From Chara braunii (taxonomy: Eukaryota > Streptophyta > Charophyceae > Charales > Characeae), in the NCBI GenBank assembly GCA_003427395.1, contig BFEA01000096.1, forward strand, positions 605,027-636,248: DNA of 31,222 nucleotides. The letters run 5' to 3'. Position numbers and translations under genes: made by a program. The notes beneath the pieces were generated by a model. It was not told the origin of the DNA, made no database searches, and was given only the letters and a program-made list of their open reading frames with translations. Position 1 is the first letter of the stretch. Each line of letters begins with the position of its first letter. Of the stretch, positions 19,812-28,884 are shown in pieces.

Positions 19812-20618
19812 TATGAAAAGATTTTCGTGTCCGGAACGAGCCTGGGTTATCATCATCTTTGAACTTTGATTAGGGCATGAGAACTGTTGACAATATTATC
19901 AGCTTCATATTAATTTTATTATAATCATTGAGTCTCGATTCTCTTGAGAATCATAGTTGCTAACTATGTCTTATTTCTTCCTGTGTGAGGTACTCTCTTG
20001 GACGAGAGAAGGAGATTGACACTGGTTGATGAAGAAGATCAGGCTTGATCGAAGGTATGATTTATGAACCCTTGACATCCTTGAGAAGTTAAGAAAGAAG
20101 AGGACGAAGTCCATAAGATATTAGAGATGGATGGATCCAGAATTTATGACATGGTATCAGGGTCAAGTCTTCGTAAGTTCATCTTCAGAGACCCTGATCT
20201 GATCCCTACAGTGACCGCAAAGAGAGGAAAGAAAGACCAATCATCCAGTAAGAGAAGACTGCAAAACTTAATTTTCAGCAAACACTTATCATTCTTGCAT
20301 TATGAGTTTAGTATGTTAATTTTCAGCATATCAGTTTGACACAAGGGACTAAGAGAGAATTTTCAGATGATTTGTATTCGTTTCGGCATGCGAAATAATT
20401 GCTTACTTATGCAAGTGACTGAACTAATGAGATTAAGGTGTCATTGATGCAGAGCTACAGTCGATCCATGAGTGCCAGGTCCCTAGAAGGGGGAAGCAGT
20501 TGTGAAGTGCAGTTGTAAAAAGTATTGACACAATGTCAAGATCAGAGAACTCATGGTTGTGGTACAACAAAAGATGTAACCAATATTATTCTTATGATAA
20601 AGAGAAAAGCATGATGGG
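19812..20618 (+). other. Presumed untranslated leader / gag start of the PBS-bearing element
   Basis: DNA after the primer-binding site. An open frame at 20127-20339 (70 codons, beginning MDGSRIYDMVSGSSLRKF, then FRDPDLIPTV and a basic GKKDQSSSKRRLQ) is in the right place for a gag start but has no recognised domain. No pol motifs follow within the window, so the element is incomplete or rearranged. Confidence 0.3.
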
Positions 20619-20960
20619 CATAAAGAAGTTCAGTTATGTCTGATTGAGAGTTGTCAGCAGAAGAACTTCGTGTCTCTTGACTAAGTTGTCCATCCGAGAA
20701 ATTCAGATGAGGACACGCATAAAGAAGTTCAACTTTACTTGACAGAGAGTCGTCAGTAAAGGGACTTCGTGTTTCTTGACTAAGTTGCATGTCTTCACTC
20801 AGATGAGGGAAGGGACCTCTTTGGGATTAGCATTTCAGTATTTCCTTGGGACTGATGAGACGTCTCTTAGAAGAGAACTTCCCAGCTGAGGGAAGGGACC
20901 ACTCTGGGGCCAGCACTAAGCATCCCTCTTGAGACTGAAAGGAGGACTCCTGCAAGGGTT
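20619..20960. repeat. Two adjacent short tandem duplications (99 and 83 bp periods)
   Basis: CATAAAGAAGTTCA...GACTTCGTGTTTCTTGACTAAGTTG is present at 20619 and 20718 (period 99). GAGGGAAGGGACC is present at 20805 and 20888 (period 83), with GACTGATGAGACGTCTC and GACTGAAAGGAGGACTCC in corresponding places and a third weak match near 20999. The local duplications lie within the presumed element leader. Confidence 0.75.
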
Positions 20961-21600
20961 TGGTGTTGGTTATCATGTTGTTGTTTAGTGCCTACTGAGA
21001 CTGAATGAACGTCTCTTGATAAATGTTTGTCCTGTTACTTGGGGCATGGGTAGTCTGCTTGTTAGTTATGATATGCTTGTTTAATTGTTTGTGCCTGGGA
21101 TTTTATTCTCTAACCTAAAGATGCATTGATTGTCGGGGCTAGCCAGAGCCTTACCGTAGGAGGTTGCAATTTGGTGGGGTCAGCAGGTCCCCGACACGAG
21201 TATCGAATTCCGTAGTCGACTGAGGCTAAGACTCTGGGGGTCTGGCCTGTGAGGTCGAAAGGGATCAGCTGGAACCCTACCGCAGTCAGAGGATGCAATC
21301 CAGCGAGGTTCACCAGAGCCTGGAACTGTGGTTAGACCGGGTACCACGTTCAAAAATCTGGGCGGGGCAGCCAACGCCCTAGGTAAAAAACTGGTGGGTG
21401 AGCCGGTCTCCGACCACAGTGGTCAAATCCGGGTTCGGGGCAGTTTGACTGACGGGAGGTCTACTGTCATAGGGTGACCAGACCCGCTATAGTCTGGGTG
21501 TCCTGGTGAGAGTGCCAAAAGGCTGCCATACTCGAGTAGTGGGTATGCTGGTCCTGACCTGGAGGCAGGTCAAAGGGGCTGTCAAGACAGACCAGAGAAA
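20961..21600. other. GC-rich unassigned DNA with degenerate internal repetition
   Basis: No open frame with recognisable content. Phrases such as GCAATTTGGTGGGGTCAGCA and GCAATCCAGCGAGGTTCACC, or ATCGAATTCC and GTCAAATCCGGG, recur loosely between 21160 and 21440, which suggests an old tandem structure of roughly 130 bp. Confidence 0.35.
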
Positions 21601-21607
21601 AGAAAAG

Positions 21608-21750
21608 GGGTTTGGTATCCCCTTCCTTTTATTTGAGAAGTTGAGGAGACGCCTCACTCAGATGAGAGAAAGAAAACAGGGTTTGGTATCCCCTGAGTCA
21701 CTTGAGAAGTTAAAAAGATATATCACTCAAGCCAGAGAGCAGAAAAATAG
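21608..21750. repeat. 71-bp tandem duplication
   Basis: GGGTTTGGTATCCCC, ACTTGAGAAGTTAAAAAGAT and ATCACTCAAGCCAGAGAGCA at 21679-21742 repeat the unit GGGTTTGGTATCCCC, TTTGAGAAGTTGAGGAGACG, CTCACTCAGATGAGAGAAAG at 21608-21675. Confidence 0.8.
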
Positions 21751-22065
21751 CACTTCCAGCATGGCAGACTGGATAAGTACCACAAGCATTGGTATCAGAC
21801 TGACAGTGCTTCCAATTTTGCAGCCAAGATGAAAGATGAGGTACCCCTTTTATACTGTAAAATTTGGATTCAGAACAGGTTTCAGAACAGTAAGAGATCA
21901 AAGCCAACAACAAATTAAAAAAAAAAACATAATCCTTCTTCAAATTTATTTGGTGGCCGACAAGCGGCCTAGTTCACGAGGAACCTGCATCCCCAGCCTC
22001 GAAGTATTCAAACTCTCAAGCCAGGGATGCTATGGAAGGTAACGCGGAATTGGTGAAAAAATAAT

Positions 22066-22440
22066 TCAGAAATTTGAGAGAAAGTCACGTTTGTACAGGA
22101 TGTAAAGGATGACCATGAATTCGGTCTGAAGTAAAGAAAGAAGGAAGAAAATGCATAAAAGGGTACAACCATTGGGATGAGGGGTAGAGGGATCAGTGCA
22201 AGGAACGGAAGGGACAGTCGTTAGGGCTCTGCTCGCCGTGGGAGTGATGGGAGCTCTAGGAGTGTAAGGAGGGGAAGAAGTGTTGGACGCACCGTAGCGC
22301 GCTTCAAACTTCTTCTGGAAATACTTCATTCTATCCGGGGAGGGAGTTCTCTTATACCACGCCGCAAAAGAGTGGCGGGGATAAGGCCTTGAGTGTGTGC
22401 CATAGCTTATTGGCTCATCTTCCTCCTCCTCCGAACTGTA
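22066..22440 (-). CDS. Pro/Ser/Thr-rich reading frame, fragment of unknown protein
   Basis: The - strand is open from just after a TGA (22443-22441) to 22066, 124 codons, with a natural ATG only at 22329. It reads YSSEEEEDEPISYGTHSRPY, then FAAWYKRTPSPDRMKYFQKK, FEARYGASNTSSPPYTPRAP, and Thr/Pro-rich sequence to about residue 90. After that it becomes hydrophobic and probably non-coding. Acidic, basic and Pro/Ser/Thr-rich blocks suggest a disordered segment, possibly a Gag-like or regulatory protein; I do not recognise it. The first 30 codons lie inside a 156-bp duplication caused by an assembly artefact, so anything upstream is distorted in this sequence. Confidence 0.4.
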   Translation of the reverse strand, partial: YSSEEEEDEPISYGTHSRPYPRHSFAAWYKRTPSPDRMKYFQKKFEARYGASNTSSPPYTPRAPITPTASRALTTVPSVPCTDPSTPHPNGCTLLCIFFLLSLLQTEFMVILYILYKRDFLSNF

Positions 22441-22504
22441 TCACACCGCGCGAGCTGGAGGCTATTCATGCGCCTTCCCTCCTTTACCGCCCCTTCCTTT
22501 GCCC
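22349..22504. repeat. First copy of an artefactual 156-bp direct duplication
   Basis: This block is identical, as read, to 22543-22698. The two copies flank a sequencing-adapter junction, so one copy is almost certainly not genomic. Confidence 0.93.
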
Positions 22505-22542
22505 CTGTCTCTTATACACATCTAGATGTGTATAAGAGACAG
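22505..22542. other. Nextera mate-pair junction adapter left in the assembly
   Basis: CTGTCTCTTATACACATCT followed at once by AGATGTGTATAAGAGACAG: two inverted copies of the 19-bp Tn5 mosaic end, exactly the 38-bp circularisation junction of Nextera mate-pair libraries. It is not biological sequence. Open frames through it yield the known contaminant peptides VSYTHLDVYKRQ and MCIRDS. Confidence 0.99.
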
Positions 22543-22698
22543 CTCTTATACCACGCCGCAAAAGAGTGGCGGGGATAAGGCCTTGAGTGTGTGCCATAGC
22601 TTATTGGCTCATCTTCCTCCTCCTCCGAACTGTATCACACCGCGCGAGCTGGAGGCTATTCATGCGCCTTCCCTCCTTTACCGCCCCTTCCTTTGCCC
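22543..22698. repeat. Second copy of the artefactual 156-bp direct duplication
   Basis: Identical to 22349-22504. After 22698 the sequence continues uniquely (CTGTCCCCTACGTGC), so this copy or the first joins the true flank. Confidence 0.93.
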
Positions 22699-23277
22699 TG
22701 TCCCCTACGTGCTTCAGGCATGAACAATGGATTCGTGAAAACCAGAGAAACAGACCAAAACCAAACAAATCCTATAGACAGAAAAACGTCAATGCAACAT
22801 AGCATTTTTTGAGAAGTAAAGGTTGATTTTGCACCGTTTCATGCGCAAATGTCATCGAAAACCCCCTAAAAATTAATAGATATTCGAGGCCGACAACAAC
22901 GTGGAAAAAAGAGCCAATTTTCGAGGCGAACAGGCGACTCCTACTCATGGCCGACGAAAAGATCTCCAATTTATGGAGATTTCAGTACAAAACAAAACGA
23001 CCAGTCAGTACTGTACATTGGAAGTAGTATTTTGTTTTAAAACAGAAGAGCTTTTTCCGGAACCCAATCCAAGGATGTAAAAACTAACCAAAAACCTGGC
23101 AAGCCGAATAGACGGGTTGGTAATCCTCTTTCTTTGCACTCATAATACAAAGGAAATAGAAGCTTGAAAACGAAGGTATTAAAAAAACGGAATCCAGAGG
23201 AAAGCAAAAAACAGCCAACGGCAACTAATTTCAAATCTCCAAAAGTTGTGGACAGCCGATTGACCAGATTCGACCGT
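22699..23277. other. Unassigned AT-rich stretch
   Basis: No supportable gene. Sequence style (CGAAAACC, AAAATTTT words) already resembles the array that follows. Confidence 0.4.
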
Positions 23278-24125
23278 CACGGAAATTCAACGACTTCCAA
23301 CCACGACCTTATAGGCCTATAACGAGAATTTGCGCAAATTCAGAAAAGAGCCGAATTTCACGAGATTTGAAAGCGACCCTCGAAAATTCTCTCGAAATTC
23401 GAAAACCGCACTTTTCGAATTCAAGGCCAACAACGAGTGTTTGAAAACGAAACACGGACATAAGAATTTTAGTCCACAATAGGTAAAGTGTTTACAACCC
23501 TTTAAACGCAATGTTCAACATCAAAGAAATTCAACGAAATTCAAACACGACCTTATAGGCCTATAAGGCTATAATGAGAATTTGCGCAAATTCTGAAAAG
23601 AGCAGAATTTCGCGAGATTTGAAAGCGACCCTCGAAAATTCTCTCGAAATTTGAAAACCGCACTTTTCAAATTACAGGCTTCTACCGAGTGTTTAAAAAC
23701 GAAACACGGATATAAAAATTTTAGTCCACAATCGGTCAAGTGTTTATAGCCCTATAAACACAATGTTCAACAGCACGGAAATTCAGCGAAATTCAAACAC
23801 GACCTTATAGGCCTATAACGTGAATTTCAGGAAAGCAAAAAAATAGCATAATGTTAGTCCATTATCGGTCAAGTATTTAAAACCCTTAAAACGCAGTGTT
23901 AAAAGTCACGACAATTCAACGAAATTCAAACACGACCTTGTATGCCTTTAACGTGGATTTGAGGAAAGTAGAAAAGAGCATAATCGATTGGGTGCTTGAA
24001 GCGCTGTAAACGCTATGTTGAACGTCGTGAAAATTCAATGAAATGCAAACATGACCTTGTAGGCCTTTAAAACGAATTTGCGGAAAGTAGAAAAGAGCAT
24101 AATGTCGCGAGAATTTAAATGACAA
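23278..24125. repeat. Degenerate tandem array, five units, with palindrome TTATAGGCCTATAA
   Basis: Units start with a GAAATTCAACGAAATTCAAA-like phrase at about 23278, 23523, 23774, 23907 and 24026. The first two are full length (about 245-250 bp) and the last three are shortened (about 133, 119 and under 110 bp). Each continues CACGACCTTATAGGCCTATA; full units then have GAATTTGCGCAAATTC and AACGAAACACGGACATA, and end in TTTAGTCCACAAT plus AAGTGTTTATAGCCCTATAA. The palindrome is perfect at 23309-23322, 23553-23566 and 23805-23818 and decayed in the last two units. Confidence 0.85.
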
Positions 24126-24290
24126 ACCGCAAATCGACAATTGTTCATGTGACAAATGTTTTGGTCAAAAAATGAATGACAAACCACAAATCGAAGAGTC
24201 GGAACCTAAACGGCAAATCGTGAGTCAATTTTCAAAATATCAAAATTGTAAAGTGAAAAACCGTAAAGTACATTGGAAAAGATCACGAAA

Positions 24291-24486
24291 ACAAAAAGGT
24301 TCGCCACACGTGCCAGGTTGCGAACTGCGACCTAGTGTTGTACAAATTTACAAGAATTCACAAGCCGTTAACGACTAAACTCAGATAACAAAAAGGTTGG
24401 TCACTCGTGCCTGGGTGCGAACTGCGACCTACTGTTGTACAAATTTACAAGAATTTACAAGCCGCTAACGACTAAACTCAGATAAT
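24291..24486. repeat. 97-bp tandem duplication at the 3' end of the transposase-like gene
   Basis: ACAAAAAGGT...GTGCCAGGTTGCGAACTGCG...CGACTAAACTCAGATAA is present at 24291-24387 and 24388-24486 with about ten differences. The right copy overlaps the end of the last open frame of the - strand gene (24455), so it may contribute its 3' untranslated part. Confidence 0.88.
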
Positions 24487-25108
24487 CTGTTGAACAACGA
24501 TAAAAGGAAACCTGGTCTAATGCGGAAGCAGAAATGACCTTGATCTCGATGACTCTCTGCCAACCTCTGAAGCAATCGGTTCCTAGAAGGTCTTCATAGT
24601 CGACATCCTCCGTTGCCATGGAATTCAACATCTCAGAGATCTTTTGTCTGGTCTGCGAGAAAAGGGTCCAGTCTGTCTTCAGTTGGAAGTTGTAACAAAG
24701 AACGCCGAAGCTCCAGTCATAGACGTCCTCGGAAGGCTCTCTCGTAGTCTTTCCTTGAGGATTTATCTTGAACTGAGGGTAGTAACCCTCTCCTTTCTTA
24801 CGTTGTGCAAACCAAGCATGTTTAAATCGTTTACATGCTAGCAGCTCGACAACCTTGCCAATGTGGTAAGGTTTGTCTCTCTCTTCCTGCCCCGAACAAA
24901 CTCGTAATGCGATGAAAGTGTTGACCTCGAGATCGTCGTACTTTCCGTCTCTGTCCTCTCGAAACTGTCTGCTCTTGCGTGCGCCAATGTAGGTGGGTCT
25001 CTCAGGAGGGAAAAAATCATCCCAGCGTTGGTCAAAGCCATTAGCGGTTGGTGAAACTTCCTTACCTGCTCTGCTGACATCAACTGTTAGTCTGTTACAA
25101 AGGGCCAC
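24455..25108 (-). pseudogene. Transposase-like gene, C-terminal part in a shifted frame
   Basis: This 217-codon frame continues the same gene after a change of frame near 25030-25105. It has TANGFDQRWDDFFPPERPTY, then DDLEVNTFIALRVCSGQEER and DKPYHIGKVVELLACKRFKH, then AWFAQRKKGEGYYPQFK and DVYDWSFGVLCYNFQLKTDW. The block F-I-A-L-R-V...P-Y-H-I-G-K-V followed by Tyr/Trp-rich strands recalls the small beta domain (BAH/Tudor-like) that mediates chromatin binding in other proteins; this is a loose resemblance. Either a one-base frameshift or an unrecognised intron (a GTAAGG donor-like site follows SAEQ in the upstream frame near 25072) links it to the previous part. The last 40 residues may be non-coding. 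Confidence 0.6.
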
Positions 25109-25593
25109 GCGAAAGGCTCTTTGAGGTTTGTGTCCTCAAGGTCGAGAGTTTCCTGCGTTGCTATAAACTTATTCCACCATTCAATGTTGTGGGGTTGAGC
25201 GTAATGCGCCAGGGCATGTACGTTGGCTTTCAAGGCGGCGATGGAAAGTACATCATCGTCAACCTTGAATTTCGAAAATCCTCCCGCTTTTCGATTACAG
25301 ATATGACCTTCACTTCTGACGACCTCATCACGCCTCTCGTCCTTACCCCGACAAGTAAGTCGATATCTTGCTACCAAAGATCGGATTACATGCTTTGGTG
25401 AAGCTTGAACTTGTCCCGTTGGCTCTGACTTGAAGATGTCCAGACCTTCTCTGTCGTTCGGCTGCCACTGCGAATCATGATATTGCTTGCTCCAAATGCG
25501 CACCTCCCCGTTATCGTTGCGCTTGATTCGAAAATGTTGGTTGAAGCTAATATCATTGACATTATGTAGATGATCCTGAACGTACAACTTTCA
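25087..25593 (-). pseudogene. Transposase-like gene, segment after the in-frame TGA
   Basis: Directly after the TGA at 25593-25591 the same frame stays open for 167 codons: KLYVQDHLHNVNDISFNQHF, then RIWSKQYHDSQWQPNDREGL and DIFKSEPTGQVQASP. A basic stretch follows, then ANVHALAHYAQPHNIEWWNK and EDTNLKEPFAWPF. Continuity across the stop with no splice signals suggests a nonsense mutation, most simply of TGG (Trp) after MD. The family is uncharacterised; this region follows the catalytic-like core and would complete it. Confidence 0.65.
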
Positions 25594-26222
25594 GTCCATT
25601 GTTTCCGTCATCTCTTCAACGTGCACGCCATGATCTTGTTCTACCTTGTACGACTCCCTAATCACGTATTGCAACTCAGGAAGATCGAACGCACCATGTG
25701 CAGCCAGCTTTCTCGAGAAACAACTGAACATCTGGTCGATATCCTCGTGCGTGTGACCTACAAGACGAAAGTTTAACTTAACTTTACTAAACACTCTCAT
25801 TTTCACAAAGAACACGCGATATGACAACACAAATTTGTTCTTGTTCTCTTTTGAAGTGTTATAAAGTGTAAGATACAGGACTCTCGGAAATGGTACAAGA
25901 AGTTGACGATGAAGAACAGTTAGCATGCAATTAGAATTTGATTTGAAGTTGTCAAAGAAAACAGTTGCAGAGGCGTTCGATAAGAGTCCTAACACCTTAG
26001 CCCCAACCACGTGAACTTTCACAAAGTTCCCTTCTTTTAGTTTCGAATCCTTTGGAACCCTAGTGAAGTGTGGCAGTATAGTATTGCTCTGATCCATCCC
26101 ATCAATGATCCTTACGACATACTCTGATGAATGATTTGAAGCCTTATGGCGATGCTCACTTAGTTTTTGTCTCTCTTCTGCTTGCATTAACCGGTGCTTC
26201 GCTAGTGCCTTGCCAAACATTT
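25591..26222 (-). pseudogene. Transposase-like gene, exon 2: RNase-H-like core
   Basis: The exon opens after TTTTTTGCGCAG at 26223, so its first bases complete a Glu codon with exon 1. It reads MFGKALAKHRLMQAEERQKL, a helical region; YVVRIIDGMDQSNTILPHF (near residues 34-52); VHVVGAKVLGLL; a strand YLTLYNTSKENKNKFVLSY (residues 116-134); then KLNFRLVGHTHEDIDQMFSC and FSRKLAAHGAFDLPEL. The spaced acidic motifs resemble an uncharacterised eukaryotic family with a transposase-like (RNase H-fold, DDE-like) core, which I recall under the name DUF7869. Its second motif should be D-N-x4-N-K-N, but here it is Y-N (TAT, 25863-25861). The exon ends at an in-frame TGA, so this copy looks non-functional. 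Confidence 0.7.
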
Positions 26223-27092
26223 CTGCGCAAAAAACAAAACAAGCGGTTACTTTGTCAAAACATGTTAAAGAAAAGAGACAATGCGCGATGAAGGGCCTTA
26301 AAATCGAAAGCGATGACTAGACAAAGTGTTATAGGGCTATAACTCAGGAAAGCCAGTCCACAAGTGTCGTGCATAATAAAATTCAAAGTTTGGGCAAGGC
26401 AACGCAGACGTCAATAATAACAAAGACTTCGAAATCGAAGACGGCTAACAGATAAAGTGTTAAAGGGCTTTTACTCTAAGAAGTCGAAGACAATTATTAG
26501 ACAAAGTGTTATACGGCTAAAACTCAGAAAAGTGAGTCCACAAACGTCGTAGAATTTTCAATTCATTCTTCACCAAAATTTATGTTTTGATTGACTGAAC
26601 GAGGTCAGGGAAGGCAACACAGACGTCACGAAGACGATTCTTAGATAAAGTGGTCAAGGGCTTTAACTCTGAAAAGTCAAAGACGAATAAGAGACAAAGT
26701 GTTATAGGACTATAAATGAGACAAAGAGAAGACGTTTAACTATTTCTTTACCAAACTTTCTACTTTCATAAGAATCCTTCCCAGTTTGCGCTGACACTAG
26801 ATTCATTTTTATTTCTACACGAAGAACATTTAGAGAGAGAGAGAGAGAGAGAGAGAGGAAGAAGAAGAAGAAATACGAGAAACGAAGAAGAGTTCCATGA
26901 GAATCCTTCTGTAAATGTGCAAGTCACAGCCTCTACTTTCTGCAAAAACAACTTAAAGGGATAAAATTCAAAATAATCAGTCGTGTTGTGGCAAACGTCG
27001 AAGAATGAACACTAAGAGAGAAAGAGAGAGAGAGAGAAGAAGGGTCAGGAAGACAGGGGGAGAGAAAATAAGCACTGAGGTTACGTCATTAC
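26223..27092 (-). other. 870-bp GT-AG intron of the transposase-like gene
   Basis: The - strand donor GAACGAG|GTAATG (intron from 27092) and acceptor TTTTTTGCGCAG|AAATG (intron to 26223) join exon 1 (phase 1, one G left over) to exon 2 (AA ATG) as an unbroken frame ...FER-EMFGKAL. The intron holds two GA arrays (26831-26857 and 27017-27038) and five copies of an ACAAAGTGTTATAGGGCTAT-like motif (near 26322, 26451, 26501, 26643 and 26694). That motif resembles the end of the units in the array at 23.3-24.1 kb. Confidence 0.8.
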
Positions 27093-28557
27093 CTCGTTCG
27101 AAGGCACTTGTTGCCTGTGAACGGTCTGTCTTGAATTTCAGACATGTGGAACAGACCGAGAACCTCTTCAATGCAGGAATAAGAACTTTCGGGCATTGAA
27201 CCCTCCAAATGGTCATAAATCTTGAACGAGAAGGAAGAGTCTTATTCGTGTAGAGCTCTTTGCAGTCTCGCTTGAAGAAGTCGTACACGTCTCTGCGCCG
27301 GAGAGTATCTGAAAAATGAAACTGGTCGCTATTTGGCATACTCTCAGTATTGTATCGGATATATTCATGCAACCAGGTGAGAATTTGCTGTGATGAAGCA
27401 GATAATCCGACTGATCCTTTGTTTGCAGGCTCGTACAACACCATTCCTTCTCTGAATTCTTTGCGTATCTTTGCAACACGTGTAGTCGAGCATCCGTACA
27501 GCTTTCTCCACACTTTTGTGCAAACCTTTACGTCGTTGAACGTCACTCTTAACACCTCTAAATCTCCCTCATCCGAAAAGTACGACGCAACCCTCGTCTC
27601 TGCGAGAAAGAAGTTGAGTTGCTCAGGTTCTTTCATCGCCCAAAATTCTTCGAGCTTGTACAAAACATCGACGACCGTGAACTTCTTGTAACAGTTGGCC
27701 TTGCAGCAATCTTCCTTCAAAACTTGTTCGACATTCTTCATGTTCACGTGGTAGTTAGCTTTCTTGTTGTACACACGTACATTCTTGTCGCGCTTTCCCA
27801 ATTTGTAAGGAGGTTTCTCTCTCGTGCTTGATTTGCTGTACAGTCCTCTTCTCACCTCCTGTGCTATTGTCTGCTTCGCTTCTCCTAAAAGATCTCCAAA
27901 TAGACTCTTCTTGAATATGTCGACATCAATTCCCGACTCGTTCTTCCCTTTCTCATCCTCAGAGTCTGTGTCTTCTGAATCCGCATCCTCGCTCGTTTCC
28001 TTCTCCTCATCATCGTCGTCGCTCGATTCGCCCTCCTCATCATCGTCGTCACTAGGTTCCTCTTCCTCAGTGTCGTTGTCATGCAGTTCTTGCGCCACGC
28101 TATCATAGAGCGTTTCTTTCACAACAAAGTTTTCGCTCATGTCCTGTACATCGTCTCTCTCTCTGGATTGTTCGCCTTCAGCGTTCGGGCACTGGCGCTT
28201 CCCTGGGCGCTCTATTTGGATTGTATTCCCCGTTTTGCCAGTTGCGCAGAGACCCATCCCTGTGTTTGCTGCTCGGCATGGCGCAACAACCGTTCTCGTT
28301 GTCGTGATCGATCGCGGACGCTTTGGAAACAAACAGACATTGGTGGTCTTATCACCAGTTGCACTGAGCTTCGGTAGAGGGTTCTGCTTCTCGCCTCCGC
28401 GTGTACAACATTGACGCAGGTCCAAAAACCACCTGCCATTCTTCGTCTTGACACTCATGGCATCAACACTCTTCTTACATTGAGAAAGGTCTGGAAACCA
28501 TCTCACGGGGTTAATCTTTTGAGTACTCTGAGTACATCTTTCGGTTAAAGAATCCAT
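27093..28557 (-). CDS. Transposase-like gene, exon 1: acidic segment and Cys-rich region
   Basis: This exon gives 488 uninterrupted codons from ATG 28557, with a stop a few codons upstream in frame. Residues 1-130 are basic and Cys-containing, with two similar pieces (NPVRWFPDLSQC and KNGRWFLDLRQC). Residues 155-215 are very acidic (EEEEPSDDDDEEGESSDDDD and similar). Then come FKKSLFGDLLGEAKQTIAQE, a Cys motif EDCCKANCYKKFTVVDVLYK with LEEFW, a basic turn YGCSTTRVAKIRKEF, and near the end FSVCSTCLKFKTDRS (C-x2-C, possible zinc site). The Cys-Cys-x3-Cys-x3-F motif followed by a Trp is a feature I associate with the same uncharacterised family as exon 2. Nuclear, DNA-binding activity is an inference. 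The exon is intact; the defects lie downstream. The promoter side is a 144-bp tandem repeat starting 5 bp upstream of the ATG. Confidence 0.75.
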
Positions 28558-28561
28558 AGCA

Positions 28562-28849
28562 GGAAGATATGATAGGACAACCTATTTGGCATCTGGAAAT
28601 GACGATGGCGGCACCTACGAAAGAGAAAACTCGGTGTTACCGCGAGAAAGTGTGTCAGAGGACGGCCGAAAGAGCGTCGCTAACGGGCGTAGACTTCTTG
28701 GACATGGAAGATATGATACGAGAACCTATCTGGCATCTAGAAATGACGATGGCGTCACCTACAAAAGAGAAGACTCGGTGTTAGCGTGAGAAAGTGTGTC
28801 AGAGGACGGCCGGAAGAGCGTCGCTAACGGGCGTAGACTTCTTGGACAC
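28562..28849. repeat. Two-copy 144-bp tandem repeat at the 5' end of the transposase-like gene
   Basis: The unit GGAAGATATGATA...CACCTACGAAAGAGAAAACT...CGGTGTTAGCG...GAAAGTGTGTCAGAGGACGG...GGGCGTAGACTTCTTGGACA occurs at 28562-28705 and 28706-28849 with about ten differences. As 144 is a multiple of 3, a + strand frame passes through both units (28569-28784), but it is probably incidental. Confidence 0.9.
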
Positions 28850-28884
28850 CAAATCGAAATAAAATGAGAACATCCGCTACTGCG

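Noticed and set aside
22393-22802. Open frames of 61-71 codons around the adapter
   Set aside because: They run through the Nextera junction or are the same peptide repeated by the artefactual duplication.
25591-25620. A short intron removing the TGA at 25593-25591
   Set aside because: No donor lies close enough upstream for a plausible intron, and the frame is continuous on both sides of the codon.
28569-28784. + strand frame through the 144-bp repeat
   Set aside because: The unit length is a multiple of 3, so the frame persists by chance. The peptide has no recognisable feature.
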